This document shows, in pieces, positions 52,304 to 61,077 of a DNA stretch of 64,000 bases. The notes below the pieces were generated by a model. It was not told the DNA's origin. It searched no databases and worked only from the letters and a program-made list of their open reading frames with translations. Position 1 is the stretch's first letter, and the number at the start of each line of letters is the position of its first letter. A program made the translations under genes and the position numbers. The stretch comes from Bacteroidia bacterium. Its GTDB lineage: Bacteria; Bacteroidota; Bacteroidia; Bacteroidales; Azobacteroidaceae. The DNA is taken from positions 10,144-74,143 of the forward strand of contig BNTW01000005.1 in the NCBI GenBank assembly GCA_025996895.1. Reading direction: 5' to 3'.

Positions 52304-52476
52304 AAATCAATGAGAAGTTGCCAATAGAAGTAATCACAGAAAATCCCTTAAATGCAGTTTTCATAAGTGATAAATATGATGGAACATATCTGTCGAAACA
52401 TAAACGCAATTCAAGCCAACAAAATTTTTCTATCTATCATTTGTTCTTGGATTATTGTAGGATTATTGTTGATTAG
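52294..52476 (+). CDS. Short frame at the end of the restriction-modification cassette
   Basis: 60 codons (or 58 from ATG 52300): KINEKLPIEVITENPLNAVF, then ISDKYDGTYLSKHKRNSS. It overlaps the preceding stop. The last third (IYHLFLDYCRIIVD) looks like non-coding sequence. Probably a remnant at the cassette boundary. Confidence 0.3.
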   Translation: MAMKINEKLPIEVITENPLNAVFISDKYDGTYLSKHKRNSSQQNFSIYHLFLDYCRIIVD

Positions 52477-52523
52477 TTAGTAGATAATTTATACAAATTT
52501 CTTGCTTTACCCCAAACTTTCCC

Positions 52524-52531
52524 TACCTTTG
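52524..52531 (+). promoter_or_regulatory. panD promoter -7 element
   Basis: TACCTTTG (TAnnTTTG) about 25 bases before the panD ATG. Confidence 0.55.
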
Positions 52532-52556
52532 CATCGGCTAATTAATTTTCAACGAA

Positions 52557-52907
52557 ATGTTAATTCAAGTGCTTAAATCCAAACTGCACCGCGTTACGGT
52601 CACGGAGGCTAATCTCAATTACATCGGCAGTGTTACCATCGACGAAAATTTGATGGACGCCGCTAATCTGATTGAGGGCGAGCGGGTGCAGATTGTTAAT
52701 AACAACAACGGCGAACGCTTTGAAACGTATGTGATTAACGGGGAACGCGCTTCGGGTGTGATTTGCCTGAACGGAGCGGCGGCACGGAAAGTCCAGCCGG
52801 GCGACATCGTAATTATTATGTCCTACGCCTTCATGGACTTTGAAGAGGCCAAACAATTCAAACCGGTCATCGTTTTTCCCGACACGGCAACCAACAAGAT
52901 TTTATAA
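52557..52907 (+). CDS. panD: Aspartate 1-decarboxylase
   Basis: 116 residues. The self-cleavage site Gly24-Ser25 (NYIGSVTID), Lys9, and Tyr58 are all in place, with [19 protein letters not shown] later. The Ser25 becomes the pyruvoyl cofactor; the enzyme makes beta-alanine for pantothenate. Length is normal. Confidence 0.95.
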   Translation: MLIQVLKSKLHRVTVTEANLNYIGSVTIDENLMDAANLIEGERVQIVNNNNGERFETYVINGERASGVICLNGAAARKVQPGDIVIIMSYAFMDFEEAKQFKPVIVFPDTATNKIL

Positions 52908-52909
52908 AT

Positions 52910-53806
52910 ATGCTTGATTTTCGACCGGTAACAATCAACGACAGGGAGGTTATCCAACCTTTTTTCAGCCGGAGTACTTTTAGAAATTGCGATTTTTCCT
53001 TTTCCAATATTTTCAGCTGGCGGAATTACTACAAAACGACTTTCGCCGTTGAAGAGGAATGTTTGTATATTCGTTTTCAGGCAAAAGACGAATTGCCCGG
53101 TTACTTGTTTCCTTTGGGCGAAGGCAGTTTGCCCAAACGGATGGAACGCCTCCGGCAAGACGCACAAAAACGGGGTGATGCCTTCCAATTACACGCCATT
53201 ACGCAAAAAATGTTCGATTTGATCGAAGAAAATCTACCCGGACAGTTCGTTTATGAGAAAAACCGGAGTTTTTACGAATACATGTATTCATCGGAAGATT
53301 TGATTTCGCTGGTTGGAAAACGCTACCAAGCGAAACGCAATCATATCAATAAGTTTAAACGCACCTATCAATGGGAATATCTTCCGATTAAAAGGGAGAT
53401 TATTCCGGATTGTCTGATTTTGTACGACCGCTGGTGTCGAGAAAACGGCGGATGCAACACCGAGGAATCCCTTATCCAGGAACGGATCGCTACCCAAGAA
53501 GTTTTTGCGAATTATGAAGCATTAGGACTTATCGGCGGAGCATTGCGGATAGACGGTGAAATCCTGGCCTATTCCTACGGACAACCGCTGACGGAGGACA
53601 CATTCGGTATACATGCGGAAAAATGTTTGTATGAAATCGACGGTGGCTTCACCCTGATAAACCAGCAATTTGCCGAACATAACTGCGCCGGCTACCGCTA
53701 CATCAACCGCGAGGAAGATTTGGGTTTGGAATCTCTTCGGCAGGCAAAATTATCCTATTCACCGGAATTTTTACTTGAAAAAGGCTCTGTCTGCGAAGTT
53801 GTATGA
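52910..53806 (+). CDS. DUF2156 domain protein
   Basis: 298 residues with a double GNAT-like layout: CDFSFSNIFSWRNYYKTTFA near the start, KRYQAKRNHINKFKRTYQWE in the middle, and GFTLINQQFAEHNCAGYRYI then REEDLGLESLRQAKLSYSPE at the end. This is the phosphatidylglycerol-lysyltransferase C-terminal-like fold (DUF2156). The substrate is unknown. It follows panD by 2 bases and overlaps the next gene by 4. Confidence 0.8.
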   Translation: MLDFRPVTINDREVIQPFFSRSTFRNCDFSFSNIFSWRNYYKTTFAVEEECLYIRFQAKDELPGYLFPLGEGSLPKRMERLRQDAQKRGDAFQLHAITQKMFDLIEENLPGQFVYEKNRSFYEYMYSSEDLISLVGKRYQAKRNHINKFKRTYQWEYLPIKREIIPDCLILYDRWCRENGGCNTEESLIQERIATQEVFANYEALGLIGGALRIDGEILAYSYGQPLTEDTFGIHAEKCLYEIDGGFTLINQQFAEHNCAGYRYINREEDLGLESLRQAKLSYSPEFLLEKGSVCEVV

Positions 53807-54669
53807 TTATCCGGGGAGAAGAACGATACAAAGCCGGTTTAAAGGCAATGTGGAAACTGTGTTTTCCGGCCGACACGGAACGATTTATTTCCTTTTATTT
53901 CGATGAAATCTACAAAAATAATGAAACGCTGCTTTATCTCATTGATGACAAACCGGTGGCTTCTTTGCAAATGATCCCTTATCCAGTAAAAACCGGCAAC
54001 CGTATTCAGCTGGGAGGATATCTTTCGGGTGTGATGACGCACCCTGATTTTCGGAAACGTGGATATATGAGCGAACTATTGACCGTTTCTTTCGATGAAA
54101 TGGAGAAAAAAGGCTATGCCTATACATTTTTAATTCCGCAAAATGAAGAACTGTTTGATTTATATGCCAAATACGGCTATATAGAAGCATTTCCTGAACA
54201 AAAAACTACCTATCCATCGAAAAAAACCGTATTAAACTACCCGGTTATTTTGCGCGATAAGCAAGTGCGGATTTATTCTTCTTTGGAAAGTGTGGATTTG
54301 GACGATTTCTATACGCTGTATTATCGTTTCCTGCTGGAAAAGCCGGCAGCCGTTTTGAAAACGAAACCGCAACTATCAGTTGTTTTGTGGGATTTTTTCG
54401 ATGAAAAGGGCATTTTATTCGCCAACGATTGGGGCTTTGCCTTCACTTTTGCCGAAGTTGGAGAAATTTTCGTCAAAGAATGTTATTTTTGCGATGATGA
54501 AATGGAAGAAACTTTTTTTAACGTCGTTCGGGAATATTATCAACTGGAAAAAATTGCCGTTTTCAACGATAAAAAGGCCCCTTTTCTTCGCTATAAAGGA
54601 ATGATTAAAAGTTTAAATTCCGTTGGCGTTCCGCCGACGGAATTATATATGAGCATGATGTCGGAGTGA
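53803..54669 (+). CDS. GNAT-family N-acetyltransferase
   Basis: 288 residues: SLQMIPYPVKTGNRIQLGGY, LSGVMTHPDFRKRGYMSELL (acetyl-CoA loop RKRGY, about residue 85), FDEMEKKGYAYTFLIPQNEE and LYAKYGYI form a GNAT domain like that of the Eis group; the last ~130 residues resemble a sterol-carrier-like region. Coupled by a 4-base overlap to DUF2156. A hairpin terminator follows. Confidence 0.75.
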   Translation: MIIRGEERYKAGLKAMWKLCFPADTERFISFYFDEIYKNNETLLYLIDDKPVASLQMIPYPVKTGNRIQLGGYLSGVMTHPDFRKRGYMSELLTVSFDEMEKKGYAYTFLIPQNEELFDLYAKYGYIEAFPEQKTTYPSKKTVLNYPVILRDKQVRIYSSLESVDLDDFYTLYYRFLLEKPAAVLKTKPQLSVVLWDFFDEKGILFANDWGFAFTFAEVGEIFVKECYFCDDEMEETFFNVVREYYQLEKIAVFNDKKAPFLRYKGMIKSLNSVGVPPTELYMSMMSE

Positions 54670-54692
54670 TTTTACAATTACTGTTTTCATAT

Positions 54693-54735
54693 AAAAAACA
54701 TTCGGGAATTTAATGAAAATCCCTGAATGTTTTTA
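54693..54735 (+). terminator. Terminator after the panD operon
   Basis: AAACATTCGGGAATT pairs with AATCCCTGAATGTTT (one mismatch and one G-U), followed by TT and AT-rich DNA. Confidence 0.6.
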
Positions 54736-54758
54736 AATTTCCGCTTAAAACTTTTCGC

Positions 54759-54827
54759 TTATTTCCGGACAATAATTTTTTGCGTTACTACTAATTTTTC
54801 CGTATAAATCCGGGCTAAATACAGTTT
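54759..54827 (-). pseudogene. Orphan T9SS sorting tail
   Basis: The minus strand encodes LYLARIYTEKLVVTQKIIVR then K and a stop, the usual last 21 residues of a T9SS type A sorting domain. A stop lies directly upstream (TCA at 54828-54830 on the plus strand), so only the tail survives of a cargo gene that once ran leftward here. Confidence 0.6.
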
Positions 54828-54925
54828 TCAGTCACAAAGTTAATTTATTTTCCGAAAAATCAAGAATTACAGCAATGATTAAAATAAATTTTTCTCAAAA
54901 ACCACCAAAATCTCAACAATTCGTT

Positions 54926-54933
54926 TTATTTTT
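54926..54933 (+). promoter_or_regulatory. DUF2851 gene promoter -7 element
   Basis: TATTTTTG (TAnnTTTG). It lies inside the longest possible frame (from 54875), so the start must be downstream, at 54953 or 54983. Confidence 0.5.
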
Positions 54934-54952
54934 GCAGGTGTATTGCTTTGAA

Positions 54953-56275
54953 ATGAATCAAAAACTAAAAAAGAAAACCGAAATGAGTGAAGAAACCTTA
55001 TTACATTATGTCTGGAAACATAAATTGTATGTTTCGGACGCCTTTCAAACAACCGACGGAACGCCGTTAGAAATTATTGACACCGGGATTTACAACTCCG
55101 ATGCAGGCCCTGATTTTTTCAATACAAAAATCAAATTAGGCAATCAGTTATGGGTGGGAAACATCGAAATTCATACGCGTTCGTCCGATTGGTACAAACA
55201 TCGCCACCACACAAACAAGGCGTATAACTCTGTTATACTGCACGTGGTTGCTTCCGCCGACGAACAAACTATCCGGGACGAAAGCGGCCGCGTGATTCCC
55301 CAGTGGATAATGAAAATCCCGTCGTCTGTTCAAGAAAATTATTTTTCGCTGATGAACAAAACGGACACGATTCCCTGTTTGGGACGGATTTCGGAAATTC
55401 CGGAAATTTACCTGACCGATTGGAAAAATGCCCTGCTCACCGAACGGCTGGAACGCAAAACCAATCAAATCCTGCAATTATTGGACGATTATCAGGCCGA
55501 CTGGAACGAAGTTTTTTACATTGTCTTGGCTCGGAATTTCGGCTTTGGGATTAATAATGACGCTTTTGAACGCTTGGCCAAAAGTCTGCCGTTGAAATAT
55601 TTGCTCAAGCACTATGATTCGGAAGTGCAAACCGAAGCCTTATGGCTCGGGCAGGCCGGATTATTGGAAAACGACGATATTCCGGACGATTATTATCTGC
55701 TTCTACAGCAGGAATACCGTTTTTTGAGCCATAAATACGATTTGCAACCGTTGGAGCCACACCTTTTCAAAAGTCTGCGCATTCGTCCGAACAATTTTCC
55801 GTACATCAAAATCGTACAGTTGGCCGGATATATCGGGCGAAAACAATCGCTGTTTTCTCAACTGCTGGAAACCGAAGGACTGAAAAATTTTCAAGCCCTG
55901 TTTTATGCCGATGTAAATGCTTATTGGGAAACCCATTATCATTTCGGCAAAACATCAGTGGCTAGAAAGAAGCGTTTGGGATTGTCTGCGCTGAATATCT
56001 TGTTGATTAATACGGTGGTGCCGGTTTTATTTGCTTACGGCGGGAAAAATAAGCAGGAAATTTTTACGGAACGCGCCATTCAGCTGCTCGAAGCCATTCC
56101 GGCAGAAGAAAATCATATCGTTCATACATTCAAAAGAGCGGGAATAAGTGTTTTGCATGCAGGCGATTCGCAAGCCCTTATTCAGTTGAAAAAAGAATAT
56201 TGTGAGCCGAAAAAATGTATTTATTGCCGGATTGGCAACAAATTGCTGCGAAAAAATGTATATTTGCAGACCTAA
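54953..56275 (+). CDS. DUF2851 family protein
   Basis: 440 residues from MNQKLKKKTEMSEETLLHYV. The DUF2851 pattern is clear: LLHYVWKHKLYVSDAFQTTD, DAGPDFFNTKIKLGNQLWVG, NIEIHTRSSDWYKHRHHTNK, YNSVILHVVASAD, and a C-terminal CEPKKCIYCRIGNKLL cysteine group. The first half resembles an endonuclease-like fold, but no activity is established. Followed by the second DUF5686-like gene 9 bases later. Confidence 0.8.
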   Translation: MNQKLKKKTEMSEETLLHYVWKHKLYVSDAFQTTDGTPLEIIDTGIYNSDAGPDFFNTKIKLGNQLWVGNIEIHTRSSDWYKHRHHTNKAYNSVILHVVASADEQTIRDESGRVIPQWIMKIPSSVQENYFSLMNKTDTIPCLGRISEIPEIYLTDWKNALLTERLERKTNQILQLLDDYQADWNEVFYIVLARNFGFGINNDAFERLAKSLPLKYLLKHYDSEVQTEALWLGQAGLLENDDIPDDYYLLLQQEYRFLSHKYDLQPLEPHLFKSLRIRPNNFPYIKIVQLAGYIGRKQSLFSQLLETEGLKNFQALFYADVNAYWETHYHFGKTSVARKKRLGLSALNILLINTVVPVLFAYGGKNKQEIFTERAIQLLEAIPAEENHIVHTFKRAGISVLHAGDSQALIQLKKEYCEPKKCIYCRIGNKLLRKNVYLQT

Positions 56276-56284
56276 CGTAAATTT

Positions 56285-58198
56285 ATGCGGTTTTTATTGA
56301 TTCCGTTTTTATTGTTGTCTTGCGGTGTTTTTGCACAAAACACACCGGCTGAAATTCATTATTCCGTCTTGGATCTGCTCGCACTGCGGTATTATCCTTT
56401 TACGGTTTCGGCCGATTCCATCGTGAAAAATACGGTTGAACGGAACGAAAATCGCGATATTTCGGCCATTATGGAAGTGCAAAAAAATACCGTATTCAGC
56501 GAGCAGGAAACTATTTACAGTCTGCTTGGCAAAGAAAACACTGACCGCGTACTGGACGAAGTATTTTCTTCGGTCGATTTATTTGAAAAAAATAATGATT
56601 GGCTGCTTTCTTTTCCTGTCGCTCCATTGACATCCGAAGGATTGAAAAAATACAGATTTTATTTTTCAGCCGAACGAACGATGCGAAATCAGCCGGTATA
56701 TGAAATTGCATTTTTCCCAAAAAATACCGATGAAAAGGGATTTTCCGGATATTTGTATATTACGGCCGATGGAACATATTGGCTGGTGCGTGCATTTTTT
56801 ACACTGACCAATCCGTATTATTCCATACAAGATATTTTGCTCACGCAGATTTTTGAAACGAAAGAAGGAAAGGATTTGCCTGTTCGAGAGAAAACGGTTT
56901 TTAATTGGGGAAATCTTGGGTTAGGCAATTCTTTAGTTCATCGAACAGTTGCTTACACCGGCGAACCCGATACTTGGACGGATTTGCCCGAAAATGTTGA
57001 TTTTTCTATCCCGGTCTTGCGGAAAATGAAGCCGGTTATTCATTTTTTATTGACCGACCATGTTCCTGTTGGAAACGGAAAAATCCCGATGGAATGGGGA
57101 AAAATAACAGAAGCAATTAGCTACAATACACTAGAAGGGTTGCGTTTGAAAGCCGGTGCCAATACCACCCTTCAACTCAACCGGCACTGGCTTTTTGGCG
57201 GCTCACTCGCTTACGGAATGAAAGACAGGCAATTCAAATATCGCGGAGAGGTTGTTTATTCGTTCCGTCCGAAAGAAAAAGACATTTGGGAATTTCCCAA
57301 ACGCCTCTTCGGTTTCACTTACGTCAAAGATTTGAATATTCCCGGTGAAGATTTGTTGAACAGTCACCGCGATTTTTTTCTCTATTCTTTTTCTCATTCG
57401 GAAACTAATCGTATGTCGTTGCAAAAAATCGTGAATCTCTATTATGAGCAAGAATTTTTTAATCATTTTTCGTTTCAAATCGGTGGAAAATATCTGTACG
57501 ACCAACCTGTGGGTGATTTGAGCTATCCATCTATGACACGTTCGGAGGTTGACCTTTCGTTGCGTTACGCTCCCAAGGAAGTGTTTTTTCAAAACCGCGA
57601 GAAACGGATTTATTTGCGTCGTGGAAAAATCGAACTCAATCTCAATCATCGGATAGGCCTCCAAAATGTTTTTGGATCGGACTATGCGTATAATATTACG
57701 GACTTTAAGGCGTATAAAAAAATCCGTCTGCCGGCAACTATCGGAACGGCCGACGTGCAGTTTTCAGCAGGGAAAGTATGGAACAGTGTGCCGTTTCCTT
57801 TGCTGTTTGTTCCGGCAGGAAATCAAAGCTATATTTTTGACACGGAAAGCTACAATTTAATGGATTATTACGAATTTACTACCGACCAATTTGTTGCGGG
57901 AAATGTGCAATGTCTGTTTAATTGGTCGCCGTTTAGTTTGTTTTCCGAAAGTAAAATTAAAACGAGTGGCGGTATAAAAACGATTTACGGCCCCTTGTCG
58001 GACAATAATAATCCAACCGTTCATTCCGGGTTAATCCCTTTCGGAGAAGGAATTAAGCCTTTGGGAAACACGCCCTACACCGAAATCAACATCGGGTTAG
58101 TGAATGTTTTACGGTTTTTGCGGGTCGAATGGGTACAGCGAATTAGCCCCAAAAACCAAAAAGGCTCTATTTTTATTGCTTCCCGGCTTGTTTTCTAA
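56285..58198 (+). CDS. DUF5686-like outer-membrane protein
   Basis: 637 residues with signal peptide (FLLLSCGVFAQ). Layout and strand patterns (VLDLLALRYYPFTVSADSIV; FSFQIGGKYLYDQPVGDLSY; NVLRFLRVEWVQRISPKNQK) resemble the DUF5686 protein at 46672-48837, in a shorter form with a C-terminal beta-barrel ending IFIASRLVF. Nothing points to a specific job. Probably co-transcribed with DUF2851. Confidence 0.6.
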   Translation: MRFLLIPFLLLSCGVFAQNTPAEIHYSVLDLLALRYYPFTVSADSIVKNTVERNENRDISAIMEVQKNTVFSEQETIYSLLGKENTDRVLDEVFSSVDLFEKNNDWLLSFPVAPLTSEGLKKYRFYFSAERTMRNQPVYEIAFFPKNTDEKGFSGYLYITADGTYWLVRAFFTLTNPYYSIQDILLTQIFETKEGKDLPVREKTVFNWGNLGLGNSLVHRTVAYTGEPDTWTDLPENVDFSIPVLRKMKPVIHFLLTDHVPVGNGKIPMEWGKITEAISYNTLEGLRLKAGANTTLQLNRHWLFGGSLAYGMKDRQFKYRGEVVYSFRPKEKDIWEFPKRLFGFTYVKDLNIPGEDLLNSHRDFFLYSFSHSETNRMSLQKIVNLYYEQEFFNHFSFQIGGKYLYDQPVGDLSYPSMTRSEVDLSLRYAPKEVFFQNREKRIYLRRGKIELNLNHRIGLQNVFGSDYAYNITDFKAYKKIRLPATIGTADVQFSAGKVWNSVPFPLLFVPAGNQSYIFDTESYNLMDYYEFTTDQFVAGNVQCLFNWSPFSLFSESKIKTSGGIKTIYGPLSDNNNPTVHSGLIPFGEGIKPLGNTPYTEINIGLVNVLRFLRVEWVQRISPKNQKGSIFIASRLVF

Positions 58199-58262
58199 AC
58201 AATTTATTGCTTCCTTTGTTATTAAAATGAAAACATTATTTATTCATTAATTATTTATCATT

Positions 58263-58775
58263 ATGAAAGAAGAAATAAACAAAAAAGGAGTGTCCATCTT
58301 GTCGTTGGACGTACAAAAATTGATTGACATGTTGAATGCCGCTTTGTCGGAAGAATGGTTGGCGTATTATCAGTATTGGATTGGGGCACAATTAGTGGAA
58401 GGCCCTATGCGTGCCGAAGTGGAAGCCGAATTGTTGCAACATGCCACCGAAGAATTGGGACATGCCGATCTCGTGGCGAAACGTATCATCGAATTGAACG
58501 GAACACCGGTACTCAATCCGCTAGAATGGTCAAAATTGGCGCGTTGCAAATACGAAGCACCCGAAGATCCGTATGTGGAAACCATTTTGGCTCAAAACAT
58601 TCGGGGCGAACGTTGTGCCATTCAACGGTATCAGGAAATTGCCGCTTACACTGACAAAGCCGATTACGTTACCCATAAATTGGCCGTTCAAATTTTGGGC
58701 GACGAAGTGGAACACGAAAAAGATCTGGACGATTTCGTAGTAGATATTAGCCTGCTCAAGAAAGCGTTGAAGTAA
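58263..58775 (+). CDS. Ferritin-like (bacterioferritin/Dps-like) protein
   Basis: 170 residues forming a four-helix bundle: metal ligands in LNAALSEEWLAYYQYW, HATEELGHADLVAKRI (E..H), GERCAIQRYQEIA and LGDEVEHEKDLDD (E..H). This is the pattern of the Bacteroides DpsL/bacterioferritin-like group, which stores iron and guards against peroxide. It precedes the tRNA-Gln gene by 82 bases and has no other partner. Confidence 0.8.
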   Translation: MKEEINKKGVSILSLDVQKLIDMLNAALSEEWLAYYQYWIGAQLVEGPMRAEVEAELLQHATEELGHADLVAKRIIELNGTPVLNPLEWSKLARCKYEAPEDPYVETILAQNIRGERCAIQRYQEIAAYTDKADYVTHKLAVQILGDEVEHEKDLDDFVVDISLLKKALK

Positions 58776-58799
58776 GGATTGAAAAATTCTTGACAAAGA

Positions 58800-58831
58800 T
58801 TTGGCTTTTTAAGCAAAAAGTTATATCTTTG
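58800..58831 (+). promoter_or_regulatory. tRNA-Gln promoter
   Basis: TTTG (58800-58803), 20-base spacer, TATCTTTG (58824-58831), matching the Bacteroidota promoter consensus. Confidence 0.65.
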
Positions 58832-58857
58832 CCTCGCTTTTCAAAAAAGCGAAAGTT

Positions 58858-58928
58858 TGTCCCATGGTGTAGTGGTAGCACATCTGATTTTGGTTCAGCC
58901 AGCCTAAGTTCGAATCTTGGTGGGACAA
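58858..58928 (+). tRNA. tRNA-Gln (anticodon TTG)
   Basis: Acceptor arms TGTCCCA / TGGGACA pair over 7 bp; D arm GTG-TAGTGGTAG-CAC; anticodon loop TTTTGGT with TTG; T arm CTAAG-TTCGAAT-CTTGG. CCA is not encoded. It is followed by a hairpin terminator. Confidence 0.93.
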
Positions 58929-58936
58929 CAAAAAAC

Positions 58937-58970
58937 AAAGAGATTTACAGAAGATGTGAATCTCTTTTGC
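58937..58970 (+). terminator. Terminator of tRNA-Gln
   Basis: Stem AAAGAGATT / AATCTCTTT with a 13-base loop and a T-rich tail, 10 bases after the tRNA. Confidence 0.65.
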
Positions 58971-58997
58971 TTTTGTTGTATATGTTATAAAGCTACA

Positions 58998-59618
58998 TTA
59001 ATTTCTATCTATTTTTTCCTGTAAACGAGAAAAATGAATAGACAATTTGGTCAATAATAGATAATATCCATAGTTGCTTAAACTAAATAGGCGGTTTTGT
59101 TTTAAATTATCTCTTGAAATACTGCGATTTTGGCAGTTGTTTATTCTATCGAGAAAAACAATTCCCTCGTATTCCAACCCACAACCAATTGGCAAATAAA
59201 GTATTTGAGTAATATGTTGTTGTTTCAAGCGTTCAAGATGCTGATTTAAAGCATACTGATCAGTATAAAAATTTACTTGTTTCAAGTTGTCAATGTATTT
59301 TTCTAATCTAAAAATTGGAGTATAACAAACTTGAGAAGGAAAAGGTCGTTTATTGCTTGGCTCAATATCACATGTGTTCGATAAAATAACTGACGGTACT
59401 TCTCCTATTTTAGTATCAGGTAAATTTATAATTTTCAGTGATTTCAATCCATCACCCTGAAATATAGTATCGTTATTTAATGCATTGGTATAAAGGCTGT
59501 TTGATATATTATTGGGAAATTCGCTTATGTTTTTAATAAGTTCTTTTGTTGATTCTTCCGAAAGATACTTGGGTAGATATAGGCGAATATCATCTTTCAA
59601 ACTCATATTAAATCCCAA
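58998..59618 (-). CDS. Uncharacterised protein of the TIGR04255 cassette, third gene
   Basis: 206 residues (202 from the internal MSLKDDIRLYL). A conserved-looking core VPSVILSNTCDIEPSNKRPF, VCYTPIFRLEKY, then TQILYLPIGCGLEYEGIVFL has the form of proteins with a [ST]xxCD motif followed by a beta-rich fold, but I cannot place it. No signal or membrane helix. It overlaps the preceding gene by 16 bases; the three genes have AT-rich codons unlike their neighbours. Confidence 0.6.
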   Translation of the reverse strand: MGFNMSLKDDIRLYLPKYLSEESTKELIKNISEFPNNISNSLYTNALNNDTIFQGDGLKSLKIINLPDTKIGEVPSVILSNTCDIEPSNKRPFPSQVCYTPIFRLEKYIDNLKQVNFYTDQYALNQHLERLKQQHITQILYLPIGCGLEYEGIVFLDRINNCQNRSISRDNLKQNRLFSLSNYGYYLLLTKLSIHFSRLQEKIDRN

Positions 59619-59953
59619 AATTTTTCATTTACCATATCAACTATTCGCCCATCTAAATCTTCACTATTATTTATCAGGCTGGAAACGAAATCATGCAATA
59701 TATCCATATTTTCTCTTTTGTCAAAATCATATACACTACATTGATAAACAGATGAGAGAGAAAAACTATCCGAATGTTTTATATCAATTTCAGAGGAAAT
59801 AGAGGCCGTAACGAGTAAAAACATTAAACCCAACCAACTGTTTTTTTGAATGGGCTGACGTTCAATATAATGACTGGTTTCAGAATATAAAGAAGATATT
59901 GAGTTTACATTATCTTCTGAGGTATATGTACTTGCGGAATGAATATTTGTCAT
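59603..59953 (-). CDS. Uncharacterised protein of the TIGR04255 cassette, middle gene
   Basis: 116 residues. A single hydrophobic stretch (WLGLMFLLVTASIS, about residues 40-53) separates a Ser/Thr-rich start from an acidic C-terminal half (YDFDKRENMDILHDFVSSLI, DLDGRIVDMVNEKFWDL). No family recognised. It starts 4 bases after the TIGR04255 gene and overlaps the third gene. Confidence 0.55.
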   Translation of the reverse strand: MTNIHSASTYTSEDNVNSISSLYSETSHYIERQPIQKNSWLGLMFLLVTASISSEIDIKHSDSFSLSSVYQCSVYDFDKRENMDILHDFVSSLINNSEDLDGRIVDMVNEKFWDLI

Positions 59954-59957
59954 AAAT

Positions 59958-60701
59958 TTAATTTAAAAAACTGTTATACATAATTCCTTTAGTCATATCC
60001 TTAAAAACATCACTCAAATATTCGTGAGCTCTTTTTAACCATGAAGATATATCGCTATTGGAATCAAGCATTTCTGTATTGACAATGTTTGTCTCTACTA
60101 AAAAACCTTCTCCTTTTTGATGAATCATACCTCTATTAATAGAGAAATTAAACTGTCCAATATCTTCCCTGTGTCCTGTTGCAAAATTCACGAAAGACGG
60201 ATTACATTTTTGGGATTGCATACTATGTACAATTTGTAAATGCAAATTATTTTTCAAAAAATCGTAAGCATTATTATTAAAATCGAATACATAAAAATCC
60301 AAAAATTTCAATGCAATATTGAACGTGGAAGAAGAATCAAAATCGTAAGAATCTTTAAATTTTGTAAATACATTAATTATCTCCTGTTCAAAATCTTCCC
60401 AAATATAAGGTTCATTTATTGTATTAACAGATAATAATCCAGGACCTAATTGGTATATTGGATAGCTATTTTCACTCTTTCGGAATCGATACAAAGGTTT
60501 ATTATTAAAAAAATCAAGTGGAATTTCTATTCCGGGAATTGGAATTTGTACAAGATTAAATCTTAATGGATATTTATCTTTCAACTGGGTGTACATATCC
60601 CCTAAAAGAAATTGAAATTTCTCTTGCTCTTTGGAAGTATTTGCTATCCATGATAACTCAAATATTACTTCCAAAAGTGGTGCATTAGGTAATTTACTCA
60701 T
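59958..60701 (-). CDS. TIGR04255 family protein
   Basis: 247 residues. The start LPNAPLLEVIFELSWI, then QIPIPGIEIPLDFFNNKPLY, YQLGPGLLSVNTI, YIWEDFEQEIINVFTKFKD and the late FNFSINRGMI pattern define the sporadic TIGR04255 family, whose role is unknown. It is the first gene of a compact three-gene minus-strand cassette directly beyond tRNA-Gln, a frequent island position. Scattered distribution and linkage to unrelated small genes suggest a mobile defence or toxin-like system, which is inference. Confidence 0.75.
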   Translation of the reverse strand: MSKLPNAPLLEVIFELSWIANTSKEQEKFQFLLGDMYTQLKDKYPLRFNLVQIPIPGIEIPLDFFNNKPLYRFRKSENSYPIYQLGPGLLSVNTINEPYIWEDFEQEIINVFTKFKDSYDFDSSSTFNIALKFLDFYVFDFNNNAYDFLKNNLHLQIVHSMQSQKCNPSFVNFATGHREDIGQFNFSINRGMIHQKGEGFLVETNIVNTEMLDSNSDISSWLKRAHEYLSDVFKDMTKGIMYNSFLN

Positions 60702-61077
60702 ATTCCACTAATCTTATCTTTAATGAGAACGCAAAATTACAAATAAAATTGCATACAACAAAAATAAAAGTAAACACATCGATTTCTGAATGATTTTTAT
60801 TCCTCCGCCGGATAAATCTCTTCCGTAATATGTTTCAATGCCTTTTCGTGTTTGTTCATTCGTGGTTTCGCCGGTTCTCCCGGTAAAACGCCTATTCGTA
60901 TCAAATATTGAAACAGTTCTATTGGATTTAGCATAACGATACTTGCAATCGGGCGGAGGAAAGCATTGGCCACTGGTTATAAGTCTTAGCAACCTAAAAA
61001 AGATTTTATCAATCCCCGGTTTCAAACAATAAAAACCGGATTATTCTGTTTAAATTTCGGGAGAATTTGTTTTGTTC
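60702..61077. other. Intergenic stretch with one doubtful small frame
   Basis: Apart from the 45-codon frame at 60797-60934 (minus), nothing coding is seen. The region must hold the promoter of the TIGR04255 cassette (minus) and of porW/sprE (plus); I see no clear TAnnTTTG match. Confidence 0.4.
60797..60934 (-). CDS. Possible 45-residue peptide
   Basis: MLNPIELFQYLIRIGVLPGE, then PAKPRMNKHEKALKHITEEI and YPAEE. Codons are GC-richer than the flanking cassette, like the host genes. It could be a real small protein or the tail of a lost gene; no family recognised. Confidence 0.3.
   Translation of the reverse strand: MLNPIELFQYLIRIGVLPGEPAKPRMNKHEKALKHITEEIYPAEE

Noticed and set aside
60720..61025. 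Minus-strand open frame of 101 codons
   Set aside because: Composition is unlike protein (many Arg/Cys/Pro in its first part, then a hydrophobic end); the overlapping 45-codon frame looks better.
58858..61077. Attachment-site duplication of the tRNA-Gln 3' end for an integrated island
   Set aside because: I looked for a copy of TTCGAATCTTGGTGGGACA near 60700-61077 and found none, so integration at the tRNA is not shown.
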